64,000 nucleotides of DNA from Antitrichia curtipendula (lineage: Eukaryota > Streptophyta > Bryopsida > Hypnales > Leucodontaceae): assembly GCA_951230915.1 (NCBI GenBank), contig OX579638.1, positions 27,856,696 to 27,920,695 of the forward strand, written 5' to 3'. The position numbers were made by a program, and so were the translations under genes. The notes under the pieces were generated by a model that saw only the letters and a list, made by a program, of their open reading frames with translations, did no database searches and had not been told where the DNA came from. This document shows positions 47,070 to 60,324 of the stretch, one piece after another. Position 1 is the stretch's first letter. Each line of letters opens with the position of its first letter.

Positions 47070-47658
47070 CCCCTAAAGGCCCGTTTGTTCCCTTGGGAGA
47101 CAATTTGGGTCTAGGTAGGTTCCTATTGTCTCAATTTGAACTGAATTTTTTTGAGACTTTTTGAGGTTGTGTAGTTTTGCGAGAGCTTTGTGCGGATATA
47201 TAATTTTTGTCTCAATCGGATGCCGGATGAAAAAATTAGGGCACAATAAGCAAGAAATGGAGATTCTCGGCAGCTCTCCTTCCCCCTCCCCCCTAAATTA
47301 CAAAAAGTCAAAATACTCTTTTTTGAATTTTTTTCCAAATTTTTTATGTTTTTATCTATAAGTGAGGATTTGATTCATTCTATTTGGACTAGGGATGAGA
47401 AAGATATGGACAATATTAAATTTTAGGGCAATTTAAGCATCTTCTTCAGAAAAAACTTTTTGTCCAATTTTGAATGCTAATGTCTTCCGTGCGGTAAAAG
47501 TTGATGAGATTTTTACTATATGATCTCAGACAAGTTAAGTACAAGATCCTACGGTTAAATTCCCCAAAAAAAAATTTTTGGTTTCCTTAAATGAATGCAG
47601 CAGAAGTGGTAGTTTTGAGTGATTTTTGACTGAAAACTCACCCTCAGGGCTTTACGGG
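47070..47658 (+). mobile_element. TTAA-flanked element, variant (copy G)
   Basis: Termini CCCCTAAAGGCCCG and GGCTTTACGGG, flanked by TTAA at 47066-47069 and 47659-47662; 589 bp. It shares the family's right-half blocks 'AGTACAAGATCCTACGG' and 'GTGGTAGTTTTGAGTG', but its left half differs. Confidence 0.75.
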
Positions 47659-47662
47659 TTAA

Positions 47663-48810
47663 TTGAATGAAACGAAACGAATTCTGCTTTTGAAAGAAGC
47701 TGGGCACAAGTATTTGTCACAAGCTCAGGCTGGGGAACAGTCAACATGCAGAATTGTACAGTACACATCATGGTACCCCCTTACAAGTTCATGACTATGT
47801 TTCACCCCCCAAATGCTCCAAAATGGTCATTTGGTGGGGGGCCAAAATAAAATGCAAAAAAATAAAAATTGCTTCCAACCAAAAAGATCTTGCCCTAGAC
47901 TACTATAAAAACATGTGGAAAAGAATTTTAAAAAATTGATGGTATGCTTTGGGAAGTATTAGGATTTGAAGAGAAATGAAAAAGTTTTTTGTTGCACATA
48001 TTTCCCAATAGGTTTAGCAAATGTTGTTGATTCGTGTTGGTATGATAAATTTTTGCACTATGCAATGACAAGGATTAATTCAATTACAATGAAGATCATG
48101 TTAATTACATATGTATCAACTTACAAAGGTAGTTGGAGGGTGTAGCATACTTTTAAAAATCTTGCAATGGAAAGAAGTGCAAAAATTTAATAATTGATGT
48201 TATTTTTTCTGAACTCAATTTTTCGTAACTTCTCAATTTAAATAGTCAATACAAAGATTAAAACACATTTGTGAAGTAAGGGTAAGAAAATCCATAATTT
48301 TGGTGGATAATCCGAGGCTTACAGATGAACTTCATATGTTGTTTCCGCTCAGAGTTGCCCACAAAGCTCCCGCTTTAAAAACACTTTTTGAGTTTTTTCA
48401 CAAAGAGTTTTCCTTGGAAATGTTCAACAGGGAAACTGGACTATAAGTTGGTAGGTACCCAGTTCAGGGCCGAGTTCTCAACGAACACAAAAATGTCTAC
48501 AGGTTGTTCATTTATGGCCATGCCTAAAGTTTGGAAGCTCATTCACTTGGGTGGCACAAGATTTCCACACAAATTGTACAAAATTGCTAATCCAGAAGCA
48601 CGACTGGGCAATTCAGGGTTCGCGTGCAAATAAATCACAACCTGCATCACCACAGAAAATCCGTGAGTTCAATCCTCAATTTAAAAGGCATAGAAACTTT
48701 CGATTTAATTGTATACATTGCATTGACAGCAGAAAAGTATACTCGCTCAAGTTTTTTTAAAACAGCACTCACATATAACAGTCTTTGGGGATGAAAGGAT
48801 GACCTGCTCT
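47663..48810. other. Intergenic, 3' flank of NRPD1
   Basis: No gene supported. The plus-strand frames at 48388-48760 have mixed composition but no family resemblance. The NRPD1 polyadenylation region should lie in the upper part of this stretch; I could not assign a signal. Confidence 0.4.
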
Positions 48811-51800
48811 TTAACTGCTCACTTGCGCTCCTTGCAGTCCTGACTTCAACTCCGAAGTTTCACAACAACTCTCCTCCTGCTTGGAGTCGCTCACTTTTGA
48901 TCCACGGCGGTCACCTTCAGAGGCTTTCACAAACGGAAGCACATCAAAGGCACACTCTTCGTGGAGGTTAAGTGAGTCGGGATATAAGTCAGGAGAGTAT
49001 GGCAGATCTACGTCGGAACAATTCTCGCGCTCGTATTTCAATAGGACTTCGTGATCGTACTGCATCGCCAAGGCAGGGCTTTTTGCATTGGCATAGCCCT
49101 TGATGCACTTACGAAACGAAAAGTCGCATACCGTTTCATCACGGCGGACCACAAAGAAGCAGCGCGAGCCAGCGTGGTTTTCATGGTTGTCCACCTGCCA
49201 TGTTTGAGCCATCCATCCGCAGTGTTAGCCGCGGTCTACTTGTTAGAAGTGGCTTAATAAGGGGCTGCACATTCAGTATGTCATATCATATTGATAGAAA
49301 TCTTCTGCAGCCGATGCAGTTTGCGATGGTGACACAAGTTGATAGGGCAAAAGAGCGACTCACCTTGATACATTTCACACCGCATCCGACTTTCTGGGTG
49401 TAGTCCGGATGGAACCGTAGGAGCTTTTCCATGATCAGCTTTTGATCTTTATATTCGAGTTTCTGATTTGCTCCATACCTGGATCAGCGATTGTAGTGCT
49501 TTATGACCAGATCCATTGTCGTTCTAGGTCTTAACGTCATAACTACTACCCTAATTACAATGCTGATTGTTCGCATCACAACCAAACAACTGGCCAGTTG
49601 GTGCGAGAGGCAACAAATAATTCATGAAAAAAAAACAGACGAATGCGAAGAGAGAAGATATGCGCACTTACTTTTTATGCAGTATGTACTTTACAGTTCT
49701 GGACAACTGCAGTAATCTTTCCCATTCGTCTTTCTGTTCCTCTTTGCGACGCTCCAAGGCGTCCTCAGCCCCATTTTCGGATGCATTCAATCTCTCCGTC
49801 GTGATTATAGAGTTCAATCGATGTCTTGGACCCTGATCCCTGCATCTTTCAGCAATGGGTGATACGGAACCGCTACCCATTGCGTCTGGTAACTCTAGGG
49901 GATGAATTCTGCTAGAAGGTTGTCTGATTACACATGAGTCAGCCATCACCACCTTATCAATTGGAGTCTGCAATAGAGGTTGGCCAATACCGCTCATCTG
50001 ATCACCTGCCGAGGCATGAATATCCAAAAGCAGAGGGAGTGGATCAAGATCCGTTTTCAACATTGAGGTGGGACTGGAGTTTCCACTATGGGACTGGTCT
50101 AAGGTCTCATTTGGAGTATGGAAAGATGAGCTATCTTCACGTCCATTAGCCCCGGGACTGACCGCAGCTTCTCCGACAGAATCCGGCAGTGACGGAGGAT
50201 CAAAAGCGCCATTCTCCACTTCGAAATTGTTGCTGACCTCATCAAAGTCATTGCTCGACGGTCTCATGCGGCGCAGATTACGTCTCTCTCTGGCCTGCTC
50301 TCGAGCTCGGTTGAGTCCATCACCAGAACCCTGATCCATGTAGATAGAAGACATTTCTTCACCAAGGTTACCTTCTACTCGTATCTCTGTGGCATTGCCA
50401 CGCCCTCGACAATCTTGAGCGAGCCCTGCCTCCCTCTCAAACCGCCTAGTTGCGCGTTGATGACCAAGATCAGAATGCTTGATCCCCTTGTTTAAGTCAG
50501 AATTTCTTATACCCCTTCCATCACCTAGTATGCCTTTAGCCCCTGCCATCGTTAGCCCAGATGGTTTAACACTCCTATCACCCACTACGCCATTGGCCTC
50601 GGCAATTTTTGTCCGATATGATCTTATATTCCTCCCATCACCAAGTATGCCTTTAGCCCCTGACATTGTTAGCCCAGATGGTTTAACACTCCTATCACCC
50701 ACTACGCCATTGGCCTCGGCAATTTTTGTCCGATATGGTTTTATATTCCTCCCATCACCAAGTATGCCTTTAGGTCTACTCGAATGTTGAGGCTGTCGAT
50801 CATCACTATTACCAGTAAATCTTCTTCTGTCATCATCTCTATGCAGAAATGAATCCACGAGTCGCCGCGTACGGAATCTGAAGGCCGCAGCTGGCGTTTT
50901 ACTCTGTAATTTAGTAAGAATATTACAAATAGGAACTGGTTTACAGGGTTCAGCTGGTAGTAGTGAGTTAAACTTTGCCACACACTGGTGAATGTCAACT
51001 CCCTTCTGTATAACACGTAGAGGCTCTTCTACCGCCTGCAACCCCCAAGCCACTGATACATGTCATGACGTACGGCAAAGAATATTTATGCAGATAAGAG
51101 AAGGCTCGTTTCACAAGCTATAGAAAACAGTAGATGAACTTTTAGCTAGTCAACCAGAAGAAATGCACTTGGGATAGGCCAGCAACATTACCTTAGCCGT
51201 CTGCCAAAATATTCCAAAGTTTGACCCAGTGCCCAGCGAGATAGACTTTCCCCACACGCTTGAACTTAGAGCTCCATCAATAGTTTCATAGGCCCCAAGC
51301 CGCCCCGCGAGAAGAAAAGAGTTCTTGGGATTCTACGCATTCAGAAGCATGAGAAATTAAGACTAGCACCAGATAGTTGTATGAAGAACATCCCCGAATT
51401 ACTCTGCATACGTAGAATCAACACAATGCATACCCCTACATAAGTGACAAGGTGCCAGCATGCCCGCTTGTGACAAGAAAAGACGAGAAAAAAGCAACTG
51501 AGTTTCTGAAGACCACGAACCTCAAATGCAGCATTGGAGAAAGGAGTGGACCGAGACAAAGTTTTGCATAAATCCTTATAACCTGACAGGGATGCTCCGT
51601 TGACCTCCCCAGAGATCAACACACTATCTGCGATTAATTCAAGATGCTCCAGATTCACTCCTTTCTCCACTCCTTTCATTGCCAACTCAAGTCTCTGAAT
51701 CAACGATGGGACAGTTTGAGTACTGGCTCGTACCTCAAAAGCATATTTCAAGATAACCCTAAGATTGTCAAATAAAACAGTAAAACATTCTAACTGAAAT

Positions 51801-54800
51801 ATCTGTGTTGCCATCAATAACATTAGGTGTGGATTACGACATTACCTGCAACATGACTCCTTTTGCAGCCTCTAGCCCAAAAACATGGTTTATTTCCTTG
51901 ATGCTATAGGGCATGCATCGTTGCCAATCCAATAGTTGCATGATAGGGAGGCAGGCCATTGTCATAATTTCCCAAGCCTTGCCCCGTACTTTGCAAAATT
52001 TCTCCTTCACAGTTACCTCTACCAAGAGTTCCCCAACGGCATGTTCGCAAGAATTCCTAACAATTAAGTTCTTTGCGCATCGAGGATTCCAATTCATTTC
52101 CTCCCACAGTATATTAAAGGACTCGATCCTTTCATCCCCTGCATTTCAGACATCCCAAAGTCATGATCTCTAATGCCAAATAAAGTTCAAAAGCGAAGGA
52201 ACGAGAGTAGATTGTAATCCAACTCTTCTTAAAGCTGTATTTCTACTTGAAGTTGATTACATGGGAACCGGTCCGATGTATGACGTTGCCAATGCAATTT
52301 CACTACAGATTGTGAGCTTCAAAACAAGGGTGCACCTTTCACAGTTGTGCTTAGAAGTTTAGGTAAAGTGGTTTCTTTCATCGCCTCTAACAAACTCGAC
52401 GAGAACACTTCATATTCATTGTCATCAAGTGTCGCAAACCAAGATGGAACATCCATGAAGAAATGGATGCACGGCCTCTGCTCTTCTTGACTGGCTGAGG
52501 ACGATCCAAAGTGACACCTATTGCTGTGACACGGAACAAAACTACGATTAGTCCATATAAGTTTTGTAGAAGTCTATCTATATCAAAAGAATAGTACAAA
52601 CACAAGTGCAAGATATCATCATCAGACCTGCAAGAGAATGTGCATATTGAGTATTTACTCTCCAGGGTTTTTAATATCACTCCTTCATTAGCTTGATGCG
52701 CTCTCAACTTTTCCTGTTGAGATGTCACGAAAAATATCAGAATCAGAATCAGCAAACTCTCAGTGGGGCATAAGAGCACTCGCTAATCAATATAACCGTG
52801 CTCAGAACTGGCTTATAAAACGCGGTGAATGATAAATGCTCACCACATCGAGCCGAATGTGGCCGACCCATGGTGATTTCCTCCCACCCTCCTCAACTTC
52901 ATATTGAGTTTTTCTGTACCTACCACATGTGAAGCGCAGACGGAAGAAATTTAAGAACTGCAAATTCGCCAAATCTGGATGTCGTATCTCTTAAGCCTAG
53001 TCATAACAGTTCAGCTGCCATTCGTAAAAGGGAACACATGCAACAGCCATTGTAAATTGTTACCAGAGGTTTAGTGAGGATTTTCCAGCAAGGTTTTGTA
53101 AGTGTCACATACTCAATCATAGTGGTTGATGCAACCATATCCAACGTCACTGGCTTCAGATATTGCTGGATCCTTGTGACTCCCTTCTCTTGGCCATGAC
53201 GTCGATTTTTCAGAGCTAAAGGCATTCTTAAGAGGACACGTCTGTCTGCAACCTTTAAAACTTTGTTTGAACTCAAAGTCTCCTGTCATTGACAGACATC
53301 AATGTAGAGTCAGACAGTTTTCCGATGAGTTCATAAAGCTTAAATTGCAAACTTAGCTAGTCCTCGTCAATGATTATTCTTTGGTGATCAAGCAAGGTTC
53401 TACTGGGACCGATTATGGAAAATAAAAATAACACGATCACCTGGGGTTTCTGAGAACCTTCACCAGGGAAATTAAAACTAAGGTAAGCTTAAGATGAAGC
53501 CCCTCGCTTAAAGGAGGGACCGCAAATTTGCAATCAGAAGCAGCACTCGATACTAACAAGAAAGGACCAGAGTCAGTAAACTAGTATGAACACTATTGTT
53601 GCCTCAACTCGACCGCACAAAAATCCTACTTACTGGCCTTTTTTCTTTTCATCTTCAGTAAATTTCGACAACGATTATACTTTGAAATTCAACATCTGAA
53701 ACCAAGTTCGTCCAAATCTTGTGAGACAACCTCCATACTATTCCCCTTGGCGAGGAGCTTTTCAATACTACCAAAAACACTGGCATTGTACTCCTGGTCA
53801 CGAAGATGTATGGCGTCAAGCAAACAAAACAAGAAATACAAACAAACAATTGTCTTCAAGAAGAGATTAATTCTAATGGAACAAGTACTCACATTAATAA
53901 GCTCCAGCGGTCCCATTGACTTTGCCCCGATCATATTTGGTGAGTCCAATTTTAGTTGGTAGAGAGGCTCCGTTATGGCAGTAGCTGCTAATATACCAAC
54001 AGCTTCCCCGGCTTCATACCAATCAGTGACATTTTTCTGAGATCCATTCTCTTCCATCTCTAGCAAGCCGCCATACTCATATTGAACAATTCGTTGCCCC
54101 TCCAAGGTCCGAACAGAGCCATCGTAAGCTACATGCAGATCCCGAAGGAAATAAAGTAGACGCTTTAGCAGCAGGTTGGGTTGCTCAACCTTCGCTCGCA
54201 TCAAACCATACCGGGATGCAATATTATGAATAAAGAACTGGAGTGACGATATACCATCCAAATACGAGCTAGTTATAATCCCTCTCGATTCCCAATATCC
54301 TGGCAAATTCACCAGAGGTGATCGGTTTTCAAATTGTAACAAATCAACTGCTTTCAAATTTGACACGTCTGTCACTTGTTTCTGACAAAATTCTTGTACA
54401 CTCCAAGGAATGAGGTGCTCCCCCTTGTAAAGCTGGAGCCCAAGACTTATCGCTTGTTGATTTAACTTGCTCATAGATCCTTTGCTTCCTGCTTTGATCA
54501 TCACAAGAAGTGGGTTCGCTTTTTTACAGTAATCCTCTGCTAAACGACTAGTAGTTTGACCAAATTTCAGTTGGAACCTTTCAATAGCAATCTTGTCCAA
54601 TGCCTCCACTCTCTTGACAATCCCAGCAGTGCCCAGATATAACCCCTTGCTTTTGCGGCACTCCGTTCCAATCGAAAGACCTCTCGTACTTGTCGGATTC
54701 TTCTTGAGTTCTTCCCTCTGAACGTATTCATCTGCTAGAAGCGAGTGCATTAAAGCTTCCCGATTTGCTCTGGCCACTTCTTCAAGCCTCCTCTTCAACA

Positions 54801-57800
54801 AGTGACTCCGATTTCTCGTTAGCTGGAAGTCACGTATCCCAACACTGAATCCACGATCTCGAAGGTACATGTTCGCGAGGTCTTGAGCATGGTTTAGGTA
54901 CGCAAGTGCTGCAACTGGGCCATGACTCTTACTGATTACAGCTGTGAGAGCGTCAGGTGCATTGCCCAACCAGACAGAACTTCCATCACAGACAAGGAGC
55001 TCACCGTCTTGAATGAAGATGCCCTTTCGGACATCAGTAGTGAACTTCTTATCTGTCGCTCTGTAACAAATTCCTTTCGGTAGTACCGTGCTGTACAACT
55101 GTTGACCCGTCCAAAGAGGCTCATCTAGCTTTGGGGATTTCAATATGGCAGGGATAGGTAGTGATAGTAGCCTTGAGCATGTAAGCTGGCACATCTCCGT
55201 CTTGTCCAAAAACAAACAAGAACTACTTATCAAGTATGCACCCAGCCGGCTATCCTCAGCCAAGGTGTTATTCGACTGACCACCTTGGGGATTTATCAAC
55301 TGGTCGGACACAGACATTAGTTCACGAACTTCCGCAGATGACTCAGAAGATTGTGGAACGTACAGGTGCATGCAATCACCATCAAAGTCCGCTTGAAATG
55401 ATGCGCATATCAGAGGATTGATGCTCAATGACCAGCCAATGTGAAGGCGCACTTGCATAGCCATAAATGCATGTTTCGACAGTGACGGTACCCTGTTCAC
55501 AATAACCAGATCTCCGTTTCTAAGATGTCGGTGAACGGTGTCGCCGACTTGAAGAATTATTCTTCTCAGCCTACCACCGGTACTGAGACACGTTCGGCCT
55601 CTCCCTGGCCTGTCAATATACACAGCACCCGTTCGTAATAAGCTTGCATGAGGACCATTGTCTACGTTTTGCTGCAAAAGGCTGATGTTCAAGGCTGTGA
55701 CGTTCTCTGGAATAGTCAAATGTTCAACCAAGAAAAGTGGAAGCAACAATTCTTCAAGCTTGATGGAGGGGTCACCAACAACGATCATTCGTGCCGAGGC
55801 ATTGTTCACCTTCGCTAAAATGTGACCTTTCATTAACTTGTCCTCTTTCTCTACATCTTTTTTGACAACGTTATATGTCGTCGGTTTCACACCATGCTCC
55901 CACTGCAGAATGAAACCACACGTGAGCAAGGTTGCGCGAGGCAGAATTGTGATCAGCTTTAATGGCTGAAATGATATATCAAACATCTCCGACGTTCAAC
56001 AAAATGCGATGTGGTCAAATTTATCGTACCTTACTACCTGTTAGGTAGTCAGAAACTGTACTTTGTAGCTCCATGACTTGTTTGATATACCCCGCAGAAT
56101 TTATCTTGCCAGTTAATGAGCTTCCGAATTGCTTAATTTCAGATGCCAGGCGTCGGAGGAACATATGTTGCCCATCCTGAATACACACCTCAAAAAAACA
56201 CGATTTAAAGGGTCTTGATAGTGTCACAGCCTCATAAATCACTGCTTGAAAAAATAATCATGAAAAATTGATCATGTGAGGAAATGACAGGAAAAGCATT
56301 CCACCCCCACATGGTAAGACGCACAAGATATAAAGAAACTGGTGGATTAAGTGGACACCGCGCAGTGAACACATGAGAGCGGACGCCATTTCCTTACGTT
56401 GGCTATTCTAAATTCTGCATAAGTCCTGAATGAAGAGAGAACGGATATGGAACGGTGACCTCCTACCATGTAAGCTCTCGGTACGGACGAGCCAAAATCC
56501 ATTTCAGTGATCCGAGATCCACTGGGTGGCAAAGGAAGAGTATGCATAATAAAAGACTCAGGCCGTGCAAGGTGCCCGTCCATGCCTAATTTCCGTCTCA
56601 CGTTTTTCGACAAAGACTGCAGAATTTTGAAGGCCTGAATTCAAAAATAAAACAAAATCAATGACTTAAGCCTGACAAAAAGGAGTGGAAATGGTAAAGC
56701 GTCAGAAAATAGTAAACGTTCATCACTGTAACTCAGAATTCCATGTCCACTCTTTGTCCATTGAAGTTTATTTATAATGTCTGTCAGATTTGCGCAACAA
56801 AAGTTAAGAACGAACCAGGTGATTCTCCTAAAAAGTGACTGATGAGAGAAAGGAGAAACCTCAAAGGGCAACAGGGCTCTGATGTTTTTACATCCTCCTG
56901 TATGTCCATGCACAAAACTCCAGTAGTCAAGTGGAATTTTTTCTTCCTTTCCAACAGCTTTCATTTCAATTGTCTCGTAGGAATTGTCCTTCATTTTGGA
57001 CAAATTCACTACTAGATTTGGGTATCGCTCATCGCGTTTCTTAAGTTTCGCCTGCCATTATCACATGACCATCAGTGTTTGCGTTAGATTAGTGACTACA
57101 AAATGATATGCCCGATAACAAATTAGATAGAGTTGGAATGAGGTGTTTTGTGGGCTCGAGTAAACGATTAAATCAACGGAACATCAGTTCAAGTCACTGC
57201 TGATCAATTGCAGAACACGGGCGGAAATTTAGACGGAGAGGAAAAAACAAACTAAGTTAACTTACTCCGCAATACTTACAGCCCTCCTCATCGTCGGAAG
57301 ACGCGCTTGAGTCTAATTCATCCCCCAATCGTCTCACCAATTTGGAATTTTTAGAAATCTTGACCTGCAAGGTAAACAGAACTGTTTTGAGAAGAACTTG
57401 CTTCAATTCAATAAGGATATAATTGTTCCCCAACTAATTGAACAACATCTCAGGGCTGAAGACCTCTAGTACCTGTAATTTCACAAAGCATATCCCTTAG
57501 ATTGTCCTTGTCACTTACCCGTTGAATGTGCTCAGGCTTGTCTGAGTCTCTCTGAGTGGCTGCGCATCTAGGAGAATCGTCATCTGAAATATCAATAGGG
57601 CTAGGCCGGACACAAGTCTTGGTGCCAATAAATGCAACTATATTGTTGCTTCGCATCTCCGTGCTTGTAATCTTGAGCCCTATGCTACGCTGTGGTACGC
57701 CGTCTAGCTTTCCTGAAGCGTGCTTCCAATTGCTCTTGAATTCAAACTCTTGCGTGCTCGATGTATTAATACTGAATCTGGTTTCCTGGTTTGCAACCTC

Positions 57801-59204
57801 TATTTCACAGTCACTTTCGTTTAAAGATATACGGTTTTCTATCTGCCTTCGAATCTCCATCCAAATAGCTTCCTCTTCGAAGGTACCTTTCTTGACCTCC
57901 TGCAATTGTCACACTTGTCTTTAGAGTTACGCTCGGCGTTATGCATCACAGAAGCAGCGAACAAGCTCCAGTGTGTAGATTAGAATACTTGTGAACCAGT
58001 GCTGAAAAAACAGATGAAGTATTTCAACGTCGCAAACATAAGCAATATCCATTCGATCAGTTGAATGAAGACACAACTTAAGGACTTTCTTCGGAGTTGT
58101 CAGCACGATCAGTATGGGAAAAGGAAATTCAAAGTCATTTATAATTGAGTAAACACTACATTACAGCAGAACTAGCGATATTTAACTCAAAACTCTTACA
58201 ATGCAACTACTGAAGGAGTAGATAAGAGTCACACCTTCTGTCCTTTGAATCTATGGCATGCAAGGCATACTCGACTTAGCAAGTTCCTCAAATAGCGAAT
58301 GTGAAGAGGATGATAGATAGGAACGGGGAGATTGACGTGCCCAAAATGTCCTGAAACAATACATAATAAAATTGACAATTCGCATAGTATGACTGTGAAC
58401 ATCACTTGGCAAGACCAGTATCACTGATACACATTCCAAGATGGAACGGAAAACGGTGCAAGACTCATTGACTCAGTAGAGGCCAGCTTTTCAGATTGCT
58501 CAAGATTTCTACTGTTCTTCCTCATGAATAACAGATACTACACGACTATGATTGCGTACCGTCACAATCGCTAGCATTTGTGGCGCCGCAGGTGCCACAT
58601 TGATTGTCATTTCCCACGAGGTTGTAGATGCCAAGGCGATTATCCCAAAGCCCTTTTGGTTTGTCGATCGCGTCGTTATCCTTCAATACGGAAATTTTTA
58701 ACTGCGAGTACCCCGTCATGTGCAAGAGCTCAATACAACAGCAAAGGTAAAAGAAAAACATTGGCTGCAAGCGCGTTATGAGCAAAAAGATAAGCACATT
58801 GTCTCCGAACTCCTATCAATCTTTTCAACCGCGAATTAAACACATATCTGAGGACACAGGAGGAGAAATTTCTGGGAAACAAGATGCCTATCTGCAATTA
58901 AATTTCTTTTAACACTGAAAAGAAATCTCTCAGGGGAGAAAAAACCGTAGAGTCCGTCATTCTAAGACCATTACCATAAGGAATGAGTACGGACCTCCAA
59001 GAACGCAACTAAATTCCAGAGTCAATCCAGCACTCCTGACGAGCTGCTGACGAGGGGAACTAGTCCAACAACTAACCACTAAATACAGACAACTGCATGG
59101 CACGTGGAAAAACTTACAATCTCTTCTTTACTGAGAATGCCGAATTGAATGCCTGACAGCTCCGCCAGAGGAGGCTCGCCAGCTTTTGGATCCTGAAACT
59201 TCAT
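48811..59204 (-). CDS. NRPD1: Largest subunit of RNA polymerase IV, NRPD1-type (19 exons)
   Basis: Pol IV transcribes siRNA precursors for RNA-directed DNA methylation in the nucleus. Minus-strand exons: 59204-59118, 58701-58560, 58350-58235, 57899-57519, 57364-57266, 57051-56860, 56634-56467, 56176-56030, 55902-53893, 53282-53064, 52957-52844, 52713-52628, 52517-52336, 52138-51846, 51694-51521, 51332-51192, 51035-49672, 49478-49364, 49194-48811. All junctions are GT-AG and in phase; 2137 residues. Clamp zinc ligands: CGTCG and DCDGHFGH near 70-80, CLACH near 107, CKYCG near 272. Metal A site DFDGD is 616-620. 'MIKAGSKG' and 'FLRDLHVAYDGSVR' match NRPD1 better than NRPE1, from memory. A DeCL domain lies at about 1975-2045 ('SRCFFVV', 'DFSFRKC'). 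Odd: a 127-residue segment (116-242) between zinc motifs and a 454-residue repeat-bearing linker before DeCL; Arabidopsis NRPD1 is about 1450 residues. No WG/GW repeats. Confidence 0.92.
50529..50770 (-). repeat. 117-bp coding tandem repeat in NRPD1 exon 17
   Basis: The DNA phrase TATGCCTTTA recurs at exactly 117-bp spacing (50529, 50646, 50763), with only a few differences between units. Each unit encodes 39 residues built of two similar halves, 'KGILGDGRNI' and 'NGVVGDRSVKPSGLTM'. The third unit is partial. Protein position is about 1605-1683. Confidence 0.92.
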
Positions 59205-60324
59205 CACCGGAGAGCTTCACGAAAATGCGCCACACGCGAGCTGCACGCTGACGAAGTCAATTTTGCTACCTTCACACGCCAAAGACTACTACTACCCTAC
59301 CGTTACTACAAGGTACCTCTGCTTGACTCCATATCCGAACCGGAGCAGACTCTTTTTCAATAACAAAACATCTGACAGACTCATAACTCTTCCAACATTG
59401 GCCATAGCTGACACATCATAAGTTTTATCCTTCTCATAACTTCGGCCTTCACAGACACGGACAGAGCCGCACACAAGCGCACTCTCTACTCCTCCGTCCG
59501 CTTCGTTTGCGCATGTTTACAAACTCTTGTTCACTCTCATTCGAATTACAGCGGACGCATGCACGTGCTCCTCCTCTGTGTGTGCTCTTGTGCGCTCTAA
59601 TACATTTTTCTATCATTCCAAACTCGCTAATCCATTGTCCATTTTCCGCCTGGACAGCGTCGACCTCGCCGAAATTTCCACGACTCCTTTGCTGCAAAAG
59701 TACTCCTCGCCGCGAATTACAAGCACCAGAAGACAAAAATCTTGCGATGAGTTCTTCACGAAGTTCTATCCATTGAGAAAACCATCGCGAAAAAAACACC
59801 TCGAGTTCCTCGAGCTCCTCAGTCATCGACGCCAATTCTCCGCCTCCAATTCTCCGCTTGCACAGCATTCTTCACATGCGCTTCAACAGGAGGTCCACAA
59901 GAGGCGTACAAATTAAGCAGCATTGTCCGCTTCACAGAAATGATCTTCTCTAATAAGTTTCCATGCCTCACTCACTTCCACTCGCCATCGCCCTGGCCAT
60001 TCCCAAACACTTCATTCTTCTTCCCCTTGCTTCTTCCCCCTACACCAGATACCCCCACACATTTCTTTGCCTGTGCCTTGGGCTTGGTCCTCGGTATCTA
60101 TAGAAAATTTAGAATCTACGATCCGCCTATATCTCCGCCACGTTCATCGTGCTAGTTGCGCATCTAATACGGTCCTAGATTTGTGATGCCCATGCTGACC
60201 TCCGTAAGTTATATATATGTATTCAGTTTCAATACGTATAGGCACCGAAAGCTACACGGGAATACCGGTAGCTGTTCTTGACGTGGTCGAAGCTGGCACT
60301 ACCTTACTGTACCGGAGCAGCAAG
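59205..60324. promoter_or_regulatory. GC-richer 5' region of NRPD1
   Basis: Upstream of the NRPD1 start and clearly less AT-rich than its surroundings, as expected of a plant 5' region. Around 59970-60060 the minus strand is purine-rich (GAAG runs), typical of 5' leaders. A minus-strand frame of 139 codons (59868-59449) lies upstream; it starts in a glutamate-rich way and lacks family resemblance. It could be an upstream frame in the leader or chance. The plus-strand frame 59527-59916 overlaps it and is a weaker candidate. Confidence 0.4.

Noticed and set aside
51036..51053. Start of a separate 461-codon gene at 51053
   Set aside because: The region is NRPD1 exon 17; the methionine at 51053 lies in the preceding intron, just before the acceptor.
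51695..51823. Upstream extension of NRPD1 exon 15
   Set aside because: It would insert about 40 residues not found in the family; the acceptor at 51695-51696 joins 'GVMLQ' to 'RLELAMKG' in phase and restores normal spacing.
53689..53880. Continuation of the large NRPD1 exon past the donor, and a possible exon starting at GAG after an AG near 53804
   Set aside because: The family alignment runs from 'GPLELIN' straight to 'ETLSSNK...VADRRVLL' (exon at 53282). The intervening frame ends in an early stop and has no family match.
48811..59204. Assignment to NRPE1 (Pol V)
   Set aside because: The long tail and DeCL domain fit NRPE1, but the body motifs 'KAGSKG', 'FLRD..VAYDGSVR' and 'SPWV' followed by 'EKL' fit NRPD1 better and WG/GW repeats are missing. 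A tree would settle it.
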